The notes below the pieces were generated by a model, which worked only from the letters and a program-made list of their open reading frames with translations, had not been told where the DNA came from and searched no databases. Source: Lachnospiraceae bacterium C1.1 (GTDB taxonomy: Bacteria; Bacillota; Clostridia; Lachnospirales; Lachnospiraceae). From it: a stretch of 64,000 bases of DNA. The stretch is from assembly GCA_030434875.1 (NCBI GenBank), contig JAUISW010000001.1:2615501-2679500 (forward strand). Direction: 5' to 3'. Of the stretch, positions 42,905-51,421 are shown piece by piece; position 1 is the stretch's first letter, and each line of letters opens with the position of its first letter. The translations under genes were made by a program, and so were the position numbers.

Positions 42905-42929
42905 GTGAAGTCGCATTTTGCGACTTCAC
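42905..42929. repeat. Ten-bp hairpin
   Basis: GTGAAGTCG(C) pairs with (G)CGACTTCAC. It lies 31 bases before the larger hairpin and may be part of the same element. Confidence 0.5.
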
Positions 42930-42959
42930 CAAATCAACTTCCTCTCTTGTCAATTGAAA

Positions 42960-43015
42960 CCTAAGCTCCCGTGAATTTATACCAAGGATGCGGTATAAAC
43001 TCACGGGAGCTTAGG
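42960..43015. repeat. Very long hairpin (24-bp stem, one mismatch)
   Basis: The left arm 42960-42983 (CCTAAGCTCCCGTGA...) and the right arm 42992-43015 are complementary at 23 of 24 positions around an 8-base loop. It follows the GH43 gene but lacks a U-run on either strand, so it may be a processed RNA end or a mobile repeat and not a simple terminator. Confidence 0.65.
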
Positions 43016-43039
43016 TGTTAATCAGCACTTCACTGCTAA

Positions 43040-43933
43040 TTATCTTATTGTCAACATTCCATTTTCTACGCATACTTTCCAAAAAGAAGGATGCTCTTTA
43101 AATCTGTCATTAGGATAATGAAGTGCCAGAATCAAATTGCCATCAAGATCAGTAAAAAACATTCCATGCCCTCCATTCTCCGGAAATAAAGGGGTCTTTT
43201 GAATTATCCAGGGGCCAAAAGCACTACCTGATTCTGATCTTGCAACACCAACTGCATAACCTTTATCGCTCCAGCTGGAAAAAATCATGTATAGGTTACC
43301 ATCGTTATACTTGATAAGACTTGGCCCATCACTAAAATAGCAGTCGCCATCAATTCCAAATTCAGCTTTTGCAAAAGGCACTTTTCTCGCCCAAGCTACA
43401 TCTTTCGGAGAAAAAAGCCTCTGAGGAGCGCTTACAGGATATGATAGATCTGATGATAATTCCATTATGCAGAAGTCACCATCAGCTGTTCCACTTCCGT
43501 CCATGGCATCCTCAAAGGAATGGGAAAATATAAGATACACCTTATCAGAATCTGTATAAATAGTTCCATCAATGCATGACCAATTGGCAGGAGTCAATCT
43601 TTCTGAGTATATTTCAAACGGTCCTGTCGGAAAATCTGATCTCAGCGCATAGACCCCTTTTTTTACCCCGGGGGCTCCAAACGTGGTTACCAAATAATAG
43701 CTTCCATTTATTTTATAGCACTCCGGTGCCCAATAACTGTCAGTTGCGAAGAAGTTCTCGGGCTTTTTGAATATCTCTATAGGGCCTTCAAAGGATTCCA
43801 AGTCATCACTCACGTAACAGTCAAAACCATATGCTTCTTCCCAACAGGTTTCACTTCGCGTACCATACAGATAATACTTCTCACCATCTACCAATACAAA
43901 AGGATCTCGGATATTCACGTCTTCTCTTTTCAT
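43040..43933 (-). CDS. Glycoside hydrolase family 43 enzyme
   Basis: This protein of about 297 aa has the five-bladed propeller features of GH43: NIRDPFVLVDGEKYYLYGT with the general base Asp near the start, SYWAPECYKINGSYYLV and SDGPSLIKYNDGNLYMIFS. There is no signal peptide, so it is intracellular and would act on imported arabino- or xylo-oligosaccharides. ATG at 43933 follows GTGAGG; longer frames upstream run into the transporter gene. It is the second gene of an operon, 10 bases behind the GPH transporter. Confidence 0.88.
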   Translation of the reverse strand: MKREDVNIRDPFVLVDGEKYYLYGTRSETCWEEAYGFDCYVSDDLESFEGPIEIFKKPENFFATDSYWAPECYKINGSYYLVTTFGAPGVKKGVYALRSDFPTGPFEIYSERLTPANWSCIDGTIYTDSDKVYLIFSHSFEDAMDGSGTADGDFCIMELSSDLSYPVSAPQRLFSPKDVAWARKVPFAKAEFGIDGDCYFSDGPSLIKYNDGNLYMIFSSWSDKGYAVGVARSESGSAFGPWIIQKTPLFPENGGHGMFFTDLDGNLILALHYPNDRFKEHPSFWKVCVENGMLTIR

Positions 43934-43943
43934 TGCCATTACC

Positions 43944-45284
43944 TCACTTATCTGACTTTTCATCTTTAAGACGCGGTGATGGAAGACCAATAAGAGCACA
44001 TACTGCAATGGCAGCCATCAGAGCAGGAACACCAAATCTGACAAGTGTAATTCCGGTCACAGTTGCCTGTGGTTCCTGACCAACTGCATTTGCAATATAT
44101 CCTGTCATTGCTAAAACAGCACTAAGAATTCCATTTGCAAGCGCTATTCCAAGTTTATTTGAAAAGCCCTTAAGCGCAGCTATTGTTCCATTCATTATTA
44201 CATTTGTCTGTAAAAAACTCTGGTCTGTAACTACTGCCATGAGCATTGCACCATATACCATAAACATGGTGGCGAACAACGCACCAAATCCTGAAAGAAT
44301 AAAGACAGCAGTAATGTTTCCTTTGAATATAATGCAGCATACATTGCAAGCAAGTGTCAGAATCTGTGATGCTATGAATGCCATTTTTAAACTCTTAAAT
44401 AGTTTTAAGAAAAGCGGTACAAAAATAAATGGGCTGAGCAGTCCAACAAGAGATATTGTCATCATGTATTTGGAAATAAGATCCGGTCTTACAAGGCAGT
44501 ACATAACATAATATACTGATGATCCCATCATGGTGTTAAATCCGATATAGCCAGCAACCCAGATTATAACTGTCGGGACAAGACCCTTTACAGTCACAAG
44601 GAGACTTAACTGCTTAGCAAGAGGAAGATGTGTATCCTTTGACTCTGTAACGAATCTCTCCTTAGCCGTAGCAAAAAGACATAATGAAAAAATCGTCATC
44701 AGAATTCCTGAAAGGCCGACTACTATCATGTAGCCCTTTGAGGTATTCTCTCCTCCAAAGAAAGAAACCATAGAGAGTGCAAAAGAAGTTGTTATGGCTG
44801 TAAATATACCCATTATCTGTGTATAGGTGGAAATCAATTTCTGCCTCTCAGCTTCTACATTGGTTACTGCATTGATCAGAGCATTACAGGGTATCTCAAA
44901 TGCAGTCCTGAGCATTCCATATAAAATGTAGAAAACAGCTGCCCATATTATCTTTCCTGTCGAAGAAAGATTCGGGCTCATGAACAGACATACAACTACA
45001 ACAGTCAGGCATGCAGGTACCCATAAAAGATACGGTCTGAACTTACCAAATCTTGTATGCGTTTTATCTGCCAGTACTCCCATTATAGGATCGTTGATTG
45101 CATCCCATATTGACGCAATTACCATTATAACGCCTGCCGCAGCCGCCGGAACACCAAACGTATCTGTGAAAAAGATCATTAGATAGGAACCAACTAATGC
45201 ACCCATGATCTGATATCCGCTTCCATATGCCATTCCATAGGATAGTATCGTTGACAGATTCAGTTTTTGTTTTTGATTATCCAT
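43944..45284 (-). CDS. GPH-family sugar:cation symporter
   Basis: This 446-aa, 12-helix protein carries the glycoside-pentoside-hexuronide signature DAINDPIMGVLADKTHTRFG and KFRPYLLW. It should import an oligosaccharide or glycoside with Na+ or H+. ATG at 45284 follows GGGAGG. It is cotranscribed with GH43, which would cleave the imported glycan, and is divergent from the AraC regulator at 45398, the usual arrangement of a regulated utilisation locus. Confidence 0.92.
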   Translation of the reverse strand: MDNQKQKLNLSTILSYGMAYGSGYQIMGALVGSYLMIFFTDTFGVPAAAAGVIMVIASIWDAINDPIMGVLADKTHTRFGKFRPYLLWVPACLTVVVVCLFMSPNLSSTGKIIWAAVFYILYGMLRTAFEIPCNALINAVTNVEAERQKLISTYTQIMGIFTAITTSFALSMVSFFGGENTSKGYMIVVGLSGILMTIFSLCLFATAKERFVTESKDTHLPLAKQLSLLVTVKGLVPTVIIWVAGYIGFNTMMGSSVYYVMYCLVRPDLISKYMMTISLVGLLSPFIFVPLFLKLFKSLKMAFIASQILTLACNVCCIIFKGNITAVFILSGFGALFATMFMVYGAMLMAVVTDQSFLQTNVIMNGTIAALKGFSNKLGIALANGILSAVLAMTGYIANAVGQEPQATVTGITLVRFGVPALMAAIAVCALIGLPSPRLKDEKSDK

Positions 45285-45397
45285 TTTTGACCTCCCAATT
45301 TTGTTGTACTTTACTTGTTGATTCATGTTATCATTGAATGGCATAAAAATAGTGACATCGCTTTATATTTTCATGACACCTTCTCATAGGGGGAAAA

Positions 45398-46489
45398 ATG
45401 GATAACTATTCTGCATCACATGAAGAAATCTATAAATTAAACCACATAGAACAGTACCTAAAAAAGTTTTTAGATGACTTTCCTGTATATCAGAACACTA
45501 TAATAGGTCTTAAAGACGAGTCTGATTATGAATATGATAATGTCTATACTTTAATGAAGAAGTACTGGGATAAGAGCGCAAAAAAAGAAGATTTTTTCCT
45601 GGATAAAAACGCCTATTATATCAAAGAAGATTTCTTTATATTACCGCAGGAAAATGTCACAATGCGGAAAAACCTGCGATATATGCCGCTGCTATTGCAT
45701 TCTCATCAGTTTATAGAGATTAACTATGTATTAAAGAGCTCCGGCAGCTATATGATAACTCGCTCTGGAGAGCTTGAACTTACTGATGGCGACATCATTC
45801 TTTGCCCGCCACTCTTTGATCATTGCTTTAAAGCCCATAATGATAACAGCATTATCTTAGACTTTTTTATAAGAGTTACTACCTTTGATACTGTGTTCTT
45901 CCAATTACTTAATAAGAACAATTATCTGTCAATTATTTTTTCTAATGCAATCTATAACACAAAAGGGAACTATATTCTATGGCACTGTAATAAAGATACT
46001 GAGCTTACCAGTCTGGTTCTTGAATCTTATAAAGAATGGTCCGAAAAACCCAAATATAGTGAACAGATGATTGAAGCAAATGTACTCAAATTCTTCATAA
46101 TTCTGATGCGCAAGCATGAAAATGAGGCTATTTTTTCTGTTCCTCAGATTAACAGCACAGATTCAGTATTTAATACTTTTCTGAATTATATGCACCTTCA
46201 CTGTCAAACTGTTAATTTAACCACTCTTGCAGATCAATTTGGTTATAGCGAAAGGCAGGTTATAAGAATTCTAAAAAAGCAGTCCGGTAAGGGTTTTTCT
46301 GAATTACTACAAGATATCAGAATGAACAGAGCAATTCAATTGTTAAAAAACCCATCTGTTAGTATTGCGCAAATAGCTCACACTTTGGGATATGGAAATG
46401 TGGCTTATTTTCAGCGAGTATTTTTTAAGACTTTTACATTCACTCCTGAGGCGTTCCGATCAAAATTGGAAAAAATAAATAAACATTGA
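45398..46489 (+). CDS. AraC-family transcriptional regulator
   Basis: The 363-aa protein has an N-terminal cupin-like part (about residues 90-180, with LLHSHQFIEINYVL) and a C-terminal double helix-turn-helix (about 260-360). The latter shows LADQFGYSERQVIRILKK and AHTLGYGNVAYFQRVFFK followed by the TPEAFR end. AGGGGG stands four bases before ATG. It is divergent from the GPH-GH43 operon and probably activates it on binding a sugar. Confidence 0.92.
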   Translation: MDNYSASHEEIYKLNHIEQYLKKFLDDFPVYQNTIIGLKDESDYEYDNVYTLMKKYWDKSAKKEDFFLDKNAYYIKEDFFILPQENVTMRKNLRYMPLLLHSHQFIEINYVLKSSGSYMITRSGELELTDGDIILCPPLFDHCFKAHNDNSIILDFFIRVTTFDTVFFQLLNKNNYLSIIFSNAIYNTKGNYILWHCNKDTELTSLVLESYKEWSEKPKYSEQMIEANVLKFFIILMRKHENEAIFSVPQINSTDSVFNTFLNYMHLHCQTVNLTTLADQFGYSERQVIRILKKQSGKGFSELLQDIRMNRAIQLLKNPSVSIAQIAHTLGYGNVAYFQRVFFKTFTFTPEAFRSKLEKINKH

Positions 46490-46511
46490 AAAGTCCTTTG
46501 GCAACCTCAAA

Positions 46512-46625
46512 AAAAGAGGACTGTTTAACAAGTATAGTATCCAGTCATTGCTTGATGAGTTGGAATCTATATTAGTAAATAGTGTCAAGTGGTCTTCGCC
46601 AACAGATGTACTATTGTATGAATAA
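46512..46625 (+). pseudogene. Transposase C-terminal relic (IS1634-like)
   Basis: The plus frame reads KRGLFNKYSIQSLLDELESI and ends with SPTDVLLYE and a stop. KRGLFNxYSIQS.xDEL resembles what I recall of the C-terminus of IS1634-type transposases in Clostridia. No start, no other transposase domains and no terminal repeats are present. Just after it, 46628-46699 encodes IKSGAVVQNTNTRTLGKALG with a stop, another possible gene end. Confidence 0.4.
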
Positions 46626-46703
46626 TGATAGGAATTAAAAGCGGTGCTGTGGTTCAGAATACTAATACAAGGACTTTAGGAAAAGCACTGGGGGAATAAA
46701 GCA

Positions 46704-47177
46704 TTGAAGTGTAAATTATCAATTCAGGAAAAACTAAAAGATTTGAGAATAGAAAAAGGCCTGTCTCTACAAGAATTGTCAGAGGAGACCGGAATATCCA
46801 GAGCATCGCTGGGTAATTATGAAACAGATGATTACAAAGAAATCTCTCACAAGGCCATCATCACACTTATCGGTGATGATGAAGTAGAAACCGTTAAAGG
46901 TATCTACGAATACATTATGGATGGTGAGGAAAAGCATCTTTCACTTCGTACATTTGATGATAAGATTAAGCGAAAGATTTATGAAAAGCAGAATCACAAA
47001 TGTCCTTACTGTGATAAGAGCATCGGTGGTCACACATATCCACAAGGTGTAACTGAGTACGATTATAAAGAAATGGAATGTGACCATATTGTTCCTTGGA
47101 GCCAAGGTGGAAAGACAGAAGAAAATAACTGTCAAATGATTTGTAAATGGCACAATGGTCATAAATCAGATAACTAA
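46704..47177 (+). CDS. XRE helix-turn-helix fused to HNH endonuclease
   Basis: In this 157-aa protein, residues about 5-55 are an XRE-type helix-turn-helix (LRIEKGLSLQELSEETGISR). Residues about 95-155 are an HNH nuclease with CPYC and ECDHIVPWSQGGKTEENNCQ followed by MICKWHN, so the zinc Cys pairs and the DH..N..H catalytic residues are all present. It starts at TTG 46704 behind GGGGGA. DNA-binding plus nuclease in one chain suggests a defence, mobile or homing role. An IS relic precedes it and an RHH-like gene follows 14 bases on. Confidence 0.82.
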   Translation: MKCKLSIQEKLKDLRIEKGLSLQELSEETGISRASLGNYETDDYKEISHKAIITLIGDDEVETVKGIYEYIMDGEEKHLSLRTFDDKIKRKIYEKQNHKCPYCDKSIGGHTYPQGVTEYDYKEMECDHIVPWSQGGKTEENNCQMICKWHNGHKSDN

Positions 47178-47191
47178 CGAGGGGTATTGAT

Positions 47192-47359
47192 ATGGCAAGA
47201 GCAAATAAAGAGTACAAAAATCTTAACTGTAAGATTGATAAAGAAGTTAGTGATTTGCTTGAGCAGTTCATCGAAAAGACCCTCATGAGTAAAACAGCAA
47301 CTGTTGAACAGGCTCTAAAAGAGTATATTGAAAAATATAATAAGACAGGTAAGATTTAA
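47192..47359 (+). CDS. Small ribbon-helix-helix-like protein (55 aa)
   Basis: ATG at 47192 follows GAGGGG. The product starts MARANKEYKNLNCKIDKEV, continues with SDLLEQFIEKTLMSKTATVE and ends LKEYIEKYNKTGKI. The basic N-terminus, a short strand (NLNCKID) and two helices with ..SKTATVEQALKEYIE.. follow the CopG/Arc ribbon-helix-helix pattern. It is likely a DNA-binding repressor of the nuclease pair or an orphan antitoxin. It is cotranscribed with the XRE-HNH gene. Confidence 0.7.
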   Translation: MARANKEYKNLNCKIDKEVSDLLEQFIEKTLMSKTATVEQALKEYIEKYNKTGKI

Positions 47360-47364
47360 AATAT

Positions 47365-47400
47365 AAGACCACTCTTTCTCTTTTGAGATTGAGTGGTCTT
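47365..47400. terminator. Bidirectional terminator between the RHH gene and rlmD
   Basis: AAGACCACTC pairs with GAGTGGTCTT; U-rich tracts follow in the plus direction and the stem abuts A-rich sequence for the minus direction. Confidence 0.8.
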
Positions 47401-47405
47401 TATTG

Positions 47406-49049
47406 TTATTCAATCATGTTGAAATGCTTTAAAGCATCTATGATAGCAGCACGCTTTTCAGGTGTTACCTCTCTAGGCTCATAATCGTCCGATTTAGACA
47501 GGTTATAGTTCTCTCCCATTTCTATACCGCATTCACGCTTAACTTGTGCTATAAAGGCGGAATGAAGCTTGAAACCATACTTTTCTTCAACGTACTCGTT
47601 AATTTCTTTGTATGTAGCATGTCTGTTGACATTTTTCATATAGCTACCATCAGGCGTATAATCAACAGTTTTATACTTGTCGATTTGTTGGTGGGACAAG
47701 AGGACGCACGTCTCCACATGGCCAGTTCTGCTAAACTGGTCGCAGGCGGCGTATTTTTTTAATTTGTAGCCGGCGGCAAGAAGGATTTTCAGGTCACGGG
47801 CAAGAGTTGCGGGGTCGCAGGATACGTAAACCACTTTTTCGGGACTCATTCCGACTATGGTTTCTAAGACGGAGGGATCAAGTCCTGCCCTTGGCGGATC
47901 TACTACTACTACATCTGCCCTTATCTCTTTATGGGAGGGCATATAGTCTTCGGCCGCTGCCGCTACGAAATCAACGTTTCTTATTCCGTTAAGTTCGGCG
48001 TTCGCCTTTGCGTCTTCTATGGCTTCCGGCACGATTTCAAGACCATGGACTTTTCCTGCTTTCCGACTAAGGAAAAGGCTTATTGTTCCGATACCGCAGC
48101 ATACGTCCCAGACTTCTTCATTACCGTTAAGGTCTGCATATTCCAGTGCTTTTTTATAAAGCTTTACTGCCTGGATCTGATTTACCTGATAGAATGACAG
48201 CGGTGAGATCCTGAATTTTAGGCCGTCCATCATATCAACGATATATCCGTCACCGTAAAGAACCTCTATTTTCTTTCCCAATATTACATTAGTCCTGTCC
48301 GGATTTATATTAAGGCATACTGTCTTCATTCCGGGGATTCCCTTAAGTCTCTCCACGAATTCTTCTTTATGTGGAAGCTTTTCTGACGTAAGCACAAGGC
48401 ATACCATGAGCTCTCCGCTTTCAAATCCCTTTTTTATGAGGAGATGGCGAACCAGTCCTTTTCCGCTTTCTTCATTATAAACTTTTATCTTAAAATCTCT
48501 TATAAACTCAAGGACTGTATTTAATATCACCTGAAATTCAGGAGGTGTTAAAAGGCAGTCATCCGAGCTGATGATCGAATGCGTATGTCCTGCATAAAAG
48601 CCTGCTATAACATTTCCATCCTTATCAAGTCCTATCGGATACTGTGCCTTATTTCTGTAGCGCCAGGGCTTTTCCATTGAAATGATCGGCTCTTCAGCAT
48701 TTTTTAAAATTTTCTCGGGGATCCCGCCAATTCTTAAAAGACAGTCATGTACTTTTTTAGTCTTGTATCTGAGCTCTGCTTCATAGCTCATAGCCTGGAG
48801 CTGGCATCCACCGCAGGGTCTTGCCACAGGGCATTCAGGTTTTACGCGGTCTGCAGATGGCTCTTCTACTTCCATAAGCCTTGCAAATCCATAATTTTTC
48901 TTTACCTTCATGACCTTTGCCCTGATCCTGTCTCCGGGAACACAGTCCTTAACAAAAAGAGGGAATCCGTCAATTTTGCCGATTCCCTCTCCTGTATTTG
49001 TAAGGTCGATGATTTCTAAACTGACTTCGTCGTTTTTCTTTAATTCCAT
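47406..49049 (-). CDS. rlmD: 23S rRNA (uracil-C5) methyltransferase with extra C-terminal domain
   Basis: An N-terminal TRAM domain (residues 1-60), an Fe-S Cys cluster (CPVARPCGGCQL) and a RumA methyltransferase core (DVCCGIGTISLFL, VVDPPRAGLD, VYVSCDPATLARD) mark the RlmD/RlmCD group. The core ends near residue 455 (HVETCVLLSHQQ). About 90 residues then form an added helical module with NVNRHATYKEINEYVEEKYG and HFNMIE at the end, which I recall from other Lachnospiraceae copies. It overlaps yhaM by 10 bases. Confidence 0.88.
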   Translation of the reverse strand: MELKKNDEVSLEIIDLTNTGEGIGKIDGFPLFVKDCVPGDRIRAKVMKVKKNYGFARLMEVEEPSADRVKPECPVARPCGGCQLQAMSYEAELRYKTKKVHDCLLRIGGIPEKILKNAEEPIISMEKPWRYRNKAQYPIGLDKDGNVIAGFYAGHTHSIISSDDCLLTPPEFQVILNTVLEFIRDFKIKVYNEESGKGLVRHLLIKKGFESGELMVCLVLTSEKLPHKEEFVERLKGIPGMKTVCLNINPDRTNVILGKKIEVLYGDGYIVDMMDGLKFRISPLSFYQVNQIQAVKLYKKALEYADLNGNEEVWDVCCGIGTISLFLSRKAGKVHGLEIVPEAIEDAKANAELNGIRNVDFVAAAAEDYMPSHKEIRADVVVVDPPRAGLDPSVLETIVGMSPEKVVYVSCDPATLARDLKILLAAGYKLKKYAACDQFSRTGHVETCVLLSHQQIDKYKTVDYTPDGSYMKNVNRHATYKEINEYVEEKYGFKLHSAFIAQVKRECGIEMGENYNLSKSDDYEPREVTPEKRAAIIDALKHFNMIE

Positions 49050-49996
49050 TCTCCGGCCTTCCTTAAATTACTTGCCATTAACTTATTAAAACCAAGCCAT
49101 CCCTCAGAGTTTTCAGGTTTGGCATTTTCAAGGATCTCTGTAAACGTCTCAAGCTTGGCATCCGTATTATCTGCCAGATTCAAAGCCATTGCCTCCATTA
49201 ATGCAGGCTTCTTTGGTGAACCGAATTCCAGCTCTCCATGATGTGCAAGTATGCAGTGTGTAAGCTCCCTTAAAAGCTTCTCGGGAAAACCTTCTATATC
49301 ACGCGCCTTGTCATGGATTATCTGTGCGCCGATCACAATGTGACCTAAAAGCTGACCATCATCAGTGTAATCATTCTGAGGAAAATCTGAAAGCTCGGAG
49401 GTTTTTCCTATATCATGAAGAAGTGCTGATGTTATCAAAAGGTCATGGTTAAGTACCGGATATGCCTTTGTATAGAACTTGCAAAGTCTCGTAACAGCAA
49501 GTGTATGCTGCATCAGTCCTCCGACAAATCCATGATGGATGCTCTTTGCAGCCGAACTTCTTCTAAAGTTCTTGCTGAGCTTTTCGTCTTCAACGAATAC
49601 CTTTTTCAGAAGCTTGTTAAGATGCTCATTCTTAACTGTATCTATAACATCCATAACAGTTTTATACATAGCTTCATTATCAAACTTACTTACAGGAAGA
49701 TAGTCGGATGTTACATATTCATTTTCCGCTGCCTTCCTGACGCGCTTCAAAGAGGCCTGCAGCGCACCCTGATATCTCGATACTTCTCCTACTACCTCAA
49801 TATAGTCAAGTGTATCGAAATCAGAGATTCCCTGCGAATTCGGCTCCCAGACCTTTGCATCAAGAGTTCCTGTCCTGTCCTGCAGTATTATATTGAGATA
49901 CGGTTTTCCGTTCCTTGTAACTGCCTGCTGACAAAATTTGCAAAGATAGATGTCTGAAAGGTTGTCGCCCTCTTTTAAGTCACTGATATACTTCAT
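49040..49996 (-). CDS. yhaM: YhaM-type 3'-5' exoribonuclease (OB plus HD)
   Basis: This 318-aa protein has an N-terminal OB fold (about residues 12-100, YLNIILQDRTGTLDAKVWE) and a C-terminal HD domain with GGLMQHTLAV, LLHDIGK, GHIVIG and ILAHHGELEFGSP. That matches Bacillus YhaM, a 3'-5' exonuclease involved in RNA and DNA turnover. It is followed by rlmD with a 10-base overlap and lies 47 bases after the HtrA-like gene. A small GGCGC/GCGCC hairpin stands in that gap. Confidence 0.87.
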   Translation of the reverse strand: MKYISDLKEGDNLSDIYLCKFCQQAVTRNGKPYLNIILQDRTGTLDAKVWEPNSQGISDFDTLDYIEVVGEVSRYQGALQASLKRVRKAAENEYVTSDYLPVSKFDNEAMYKTVMDVIDTVKNEHLNKLLKKVFVEDEKLSKNFRRSSAAKSIHHGFVGGLMQHTLAVTRLCKFYTKAYPVLNHDLLITSALLHDIGKTSELSDFPQNDYTDDGQLLGHIVIGAQIIHDKARDIEGFPEKLLRELTHCILAHHGELEFGSPKKPALMEAMALNLADNTDAKLETFTEILENAKPENSEGWLGFNKLMASNLRKAGEWN

Positions 49997-50043
49997 TAAA
50001 ATCTCCTGTCTAATTAACTCTTTGGCGCATAGCGCCGAAATAT

Positions 50044-51372
50044 TTATTCTTCTGCAAGGGAATCATCAAGTTTAACGTATGTAACATCAAAAGTCATTTC
50101 CGTATAATCACCCCTGGCATATCTTTCAGCAGTTATTACCGCATCATCTCCGGGCTGTGCCTCCATTATTGCCTTTTCATAGTCACTGTAGCTTGATATT
50201 TCTCTTGTTCCTACCTTAGTTATAACATCACCGCTCTGAATTCCGGCAGTCATTGCGGGAGAATCTATAACAACTTTTGTAACATATGCGCCGTACGGAA
50301 GTCCCAATTCCTCATGTGCTGCCTCCGTTACATCATTTCCTCGAATTCCGAGACATGCTGTACTTTTGTCATTTGACAAACTTTCTATAATTTCTTTCAG
50401 ATCAGAAATTGCATATCCTGATATAAGGTTCTCTATATCCTTTGCTCCGGTATCCGGTGCTATGATTCCAAGCACCTCACCTTCATAATTAAATATCGCA
50501 CCGCTGGCTTCCGAACTTCCATAAATATCGGTTGAGATGATCGTCATATTTCTGTCTGTCATCGATTCAGTTCTGCTGTTATCCGTAATGAGTCCGAAAG
50601 CAACAGATCCGCTCGAGCCGTAGGGTCTTCCAACTGCCATTACCGGTGTCTCAGTAAGATTTGATCCCCTGGAACTTCCGAGAGTTGCCTCACTGATCAC
50701 TTCCATTGTTTCCTCGGATATATCCTCCATAGGAATTGCAATGATCTCAAAACCGGTATTTTCATCAACTTTTTTTACGGTTGCCTCCGCCATGCTTCCG
50801 TCGAAGAATGTTACCGTGATCCTGTCTGCGTCTGATGTTGTCTCAGAATTTACCAGTACCAGCAGTTCACGTCCGTTATTTGCAACGATTATTCCCGCAC
50901 CTGAACTCTTATCTTCATAAGTAGTTTCAAACCAGTCAGTATCGGAAGCAACACCCGTTACTGTGACTATCGACTTGGATACTTCTTTCGCAGCATCTGA
51001 CAGAGTTGCATATAACTGCTTATAATCATCTGTTGTAAGTGATACCATCTCGGTAATGTTGTTTATTATCTGAGTCGGCTCGGCTTCCCCGCTGCTTACA
51101 CTGTTATCACCTGCATTACCGGATACTGAATTATCCGAAACTTTCGAATTGTCTTCTTTATTTTCATCCTTTGATGTTATATTTACCGGTATTGTCTGAT
51201 TTCCCGGACCGCTCTTTTTTATAAAAGCATTAAATACCAGCGCAGCCACCAGACCAAAAATAACTGCTGACCCCAAAAGTCGGATACAATACAGCAAAAA
51301 GCCTTTTTTATCGAAAGGTCTTTCCTTTATTTTTTCAGTGATAAACTGAAATCCGGAATCTTTATCGTCCAT
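50044..51372 (-). CDS. HtrA/DegP-like PDZ protein, probable pseudoprotease
   Basis: A cytoplasmic start, one membrane helix (about residues 27-50), a Ser/Asn/Asp-rich linker, a trypsin-like double barrel (about 115-330) and a PDZ domain (about 335-435, LGLPYGAYVTKVVIDSPAM) give the membrane-HtrA layout. By alignment to family motifs, the His of NHVV falls on SETT (His to Glu), the Asp of TDLAVL on TGFEII (Asp to Gly), and only the Ser remains (SSEASGAIF for the usual GNSGGP). It should bind but not cleave. It is cotranscribed with an OmpR-type regulator and mutS2. Confidence 0.8.
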   Translation of the reverse strand: MDDKDSGFQFITEKIKERPFDKKGFLLYCIRLLGSAVIFGLVAALVFNAFIKKSGPGNQTIPVNITSKDENKEDNSKVSDNSVSGNAGDNSVSSGEAEPTQIINNITEMVSLTTDDYKQLYATLSDAAKEVSKSIVTVTGVASDTDWFETTYEDKSSGAGIIVANNGRELLVLVNSETTSDADRITVTFFDGSMAEATVKKVDENTGFEIIAIPMEDISEETMEVISEATLGSSRGSNLTETPVMAVGRPYGSSGSVAFGLITDNSRTESMTDRNMTIISTDIYGSSEASGAIFNYEGEVLGIIAPDTGAKDIENLISGYAISDLKEIIESLSNDKSTACLGIRGNDVTEAAHEELGLPYGAYVTKVVIDSPAMTAGIQSGDVITKVGTREISSYSDYEKAIMEAQPGDDAVITAERYARGDYTEMTFDVTYVKLDDSLAEE

Positions 51373-51421
51373 CTGCTTCTCCTGTTAAATATGCTTTAAC
51401 CATAATAACTTCCCCAATCGA

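Noticed and set aside
42679..42957. Possible 92-aa protein on the plus strand
   Set aside because: It has no ribosome site, its end falls in the hairpin region and it shows no recognisable domain; treated as decayed coding DNA.
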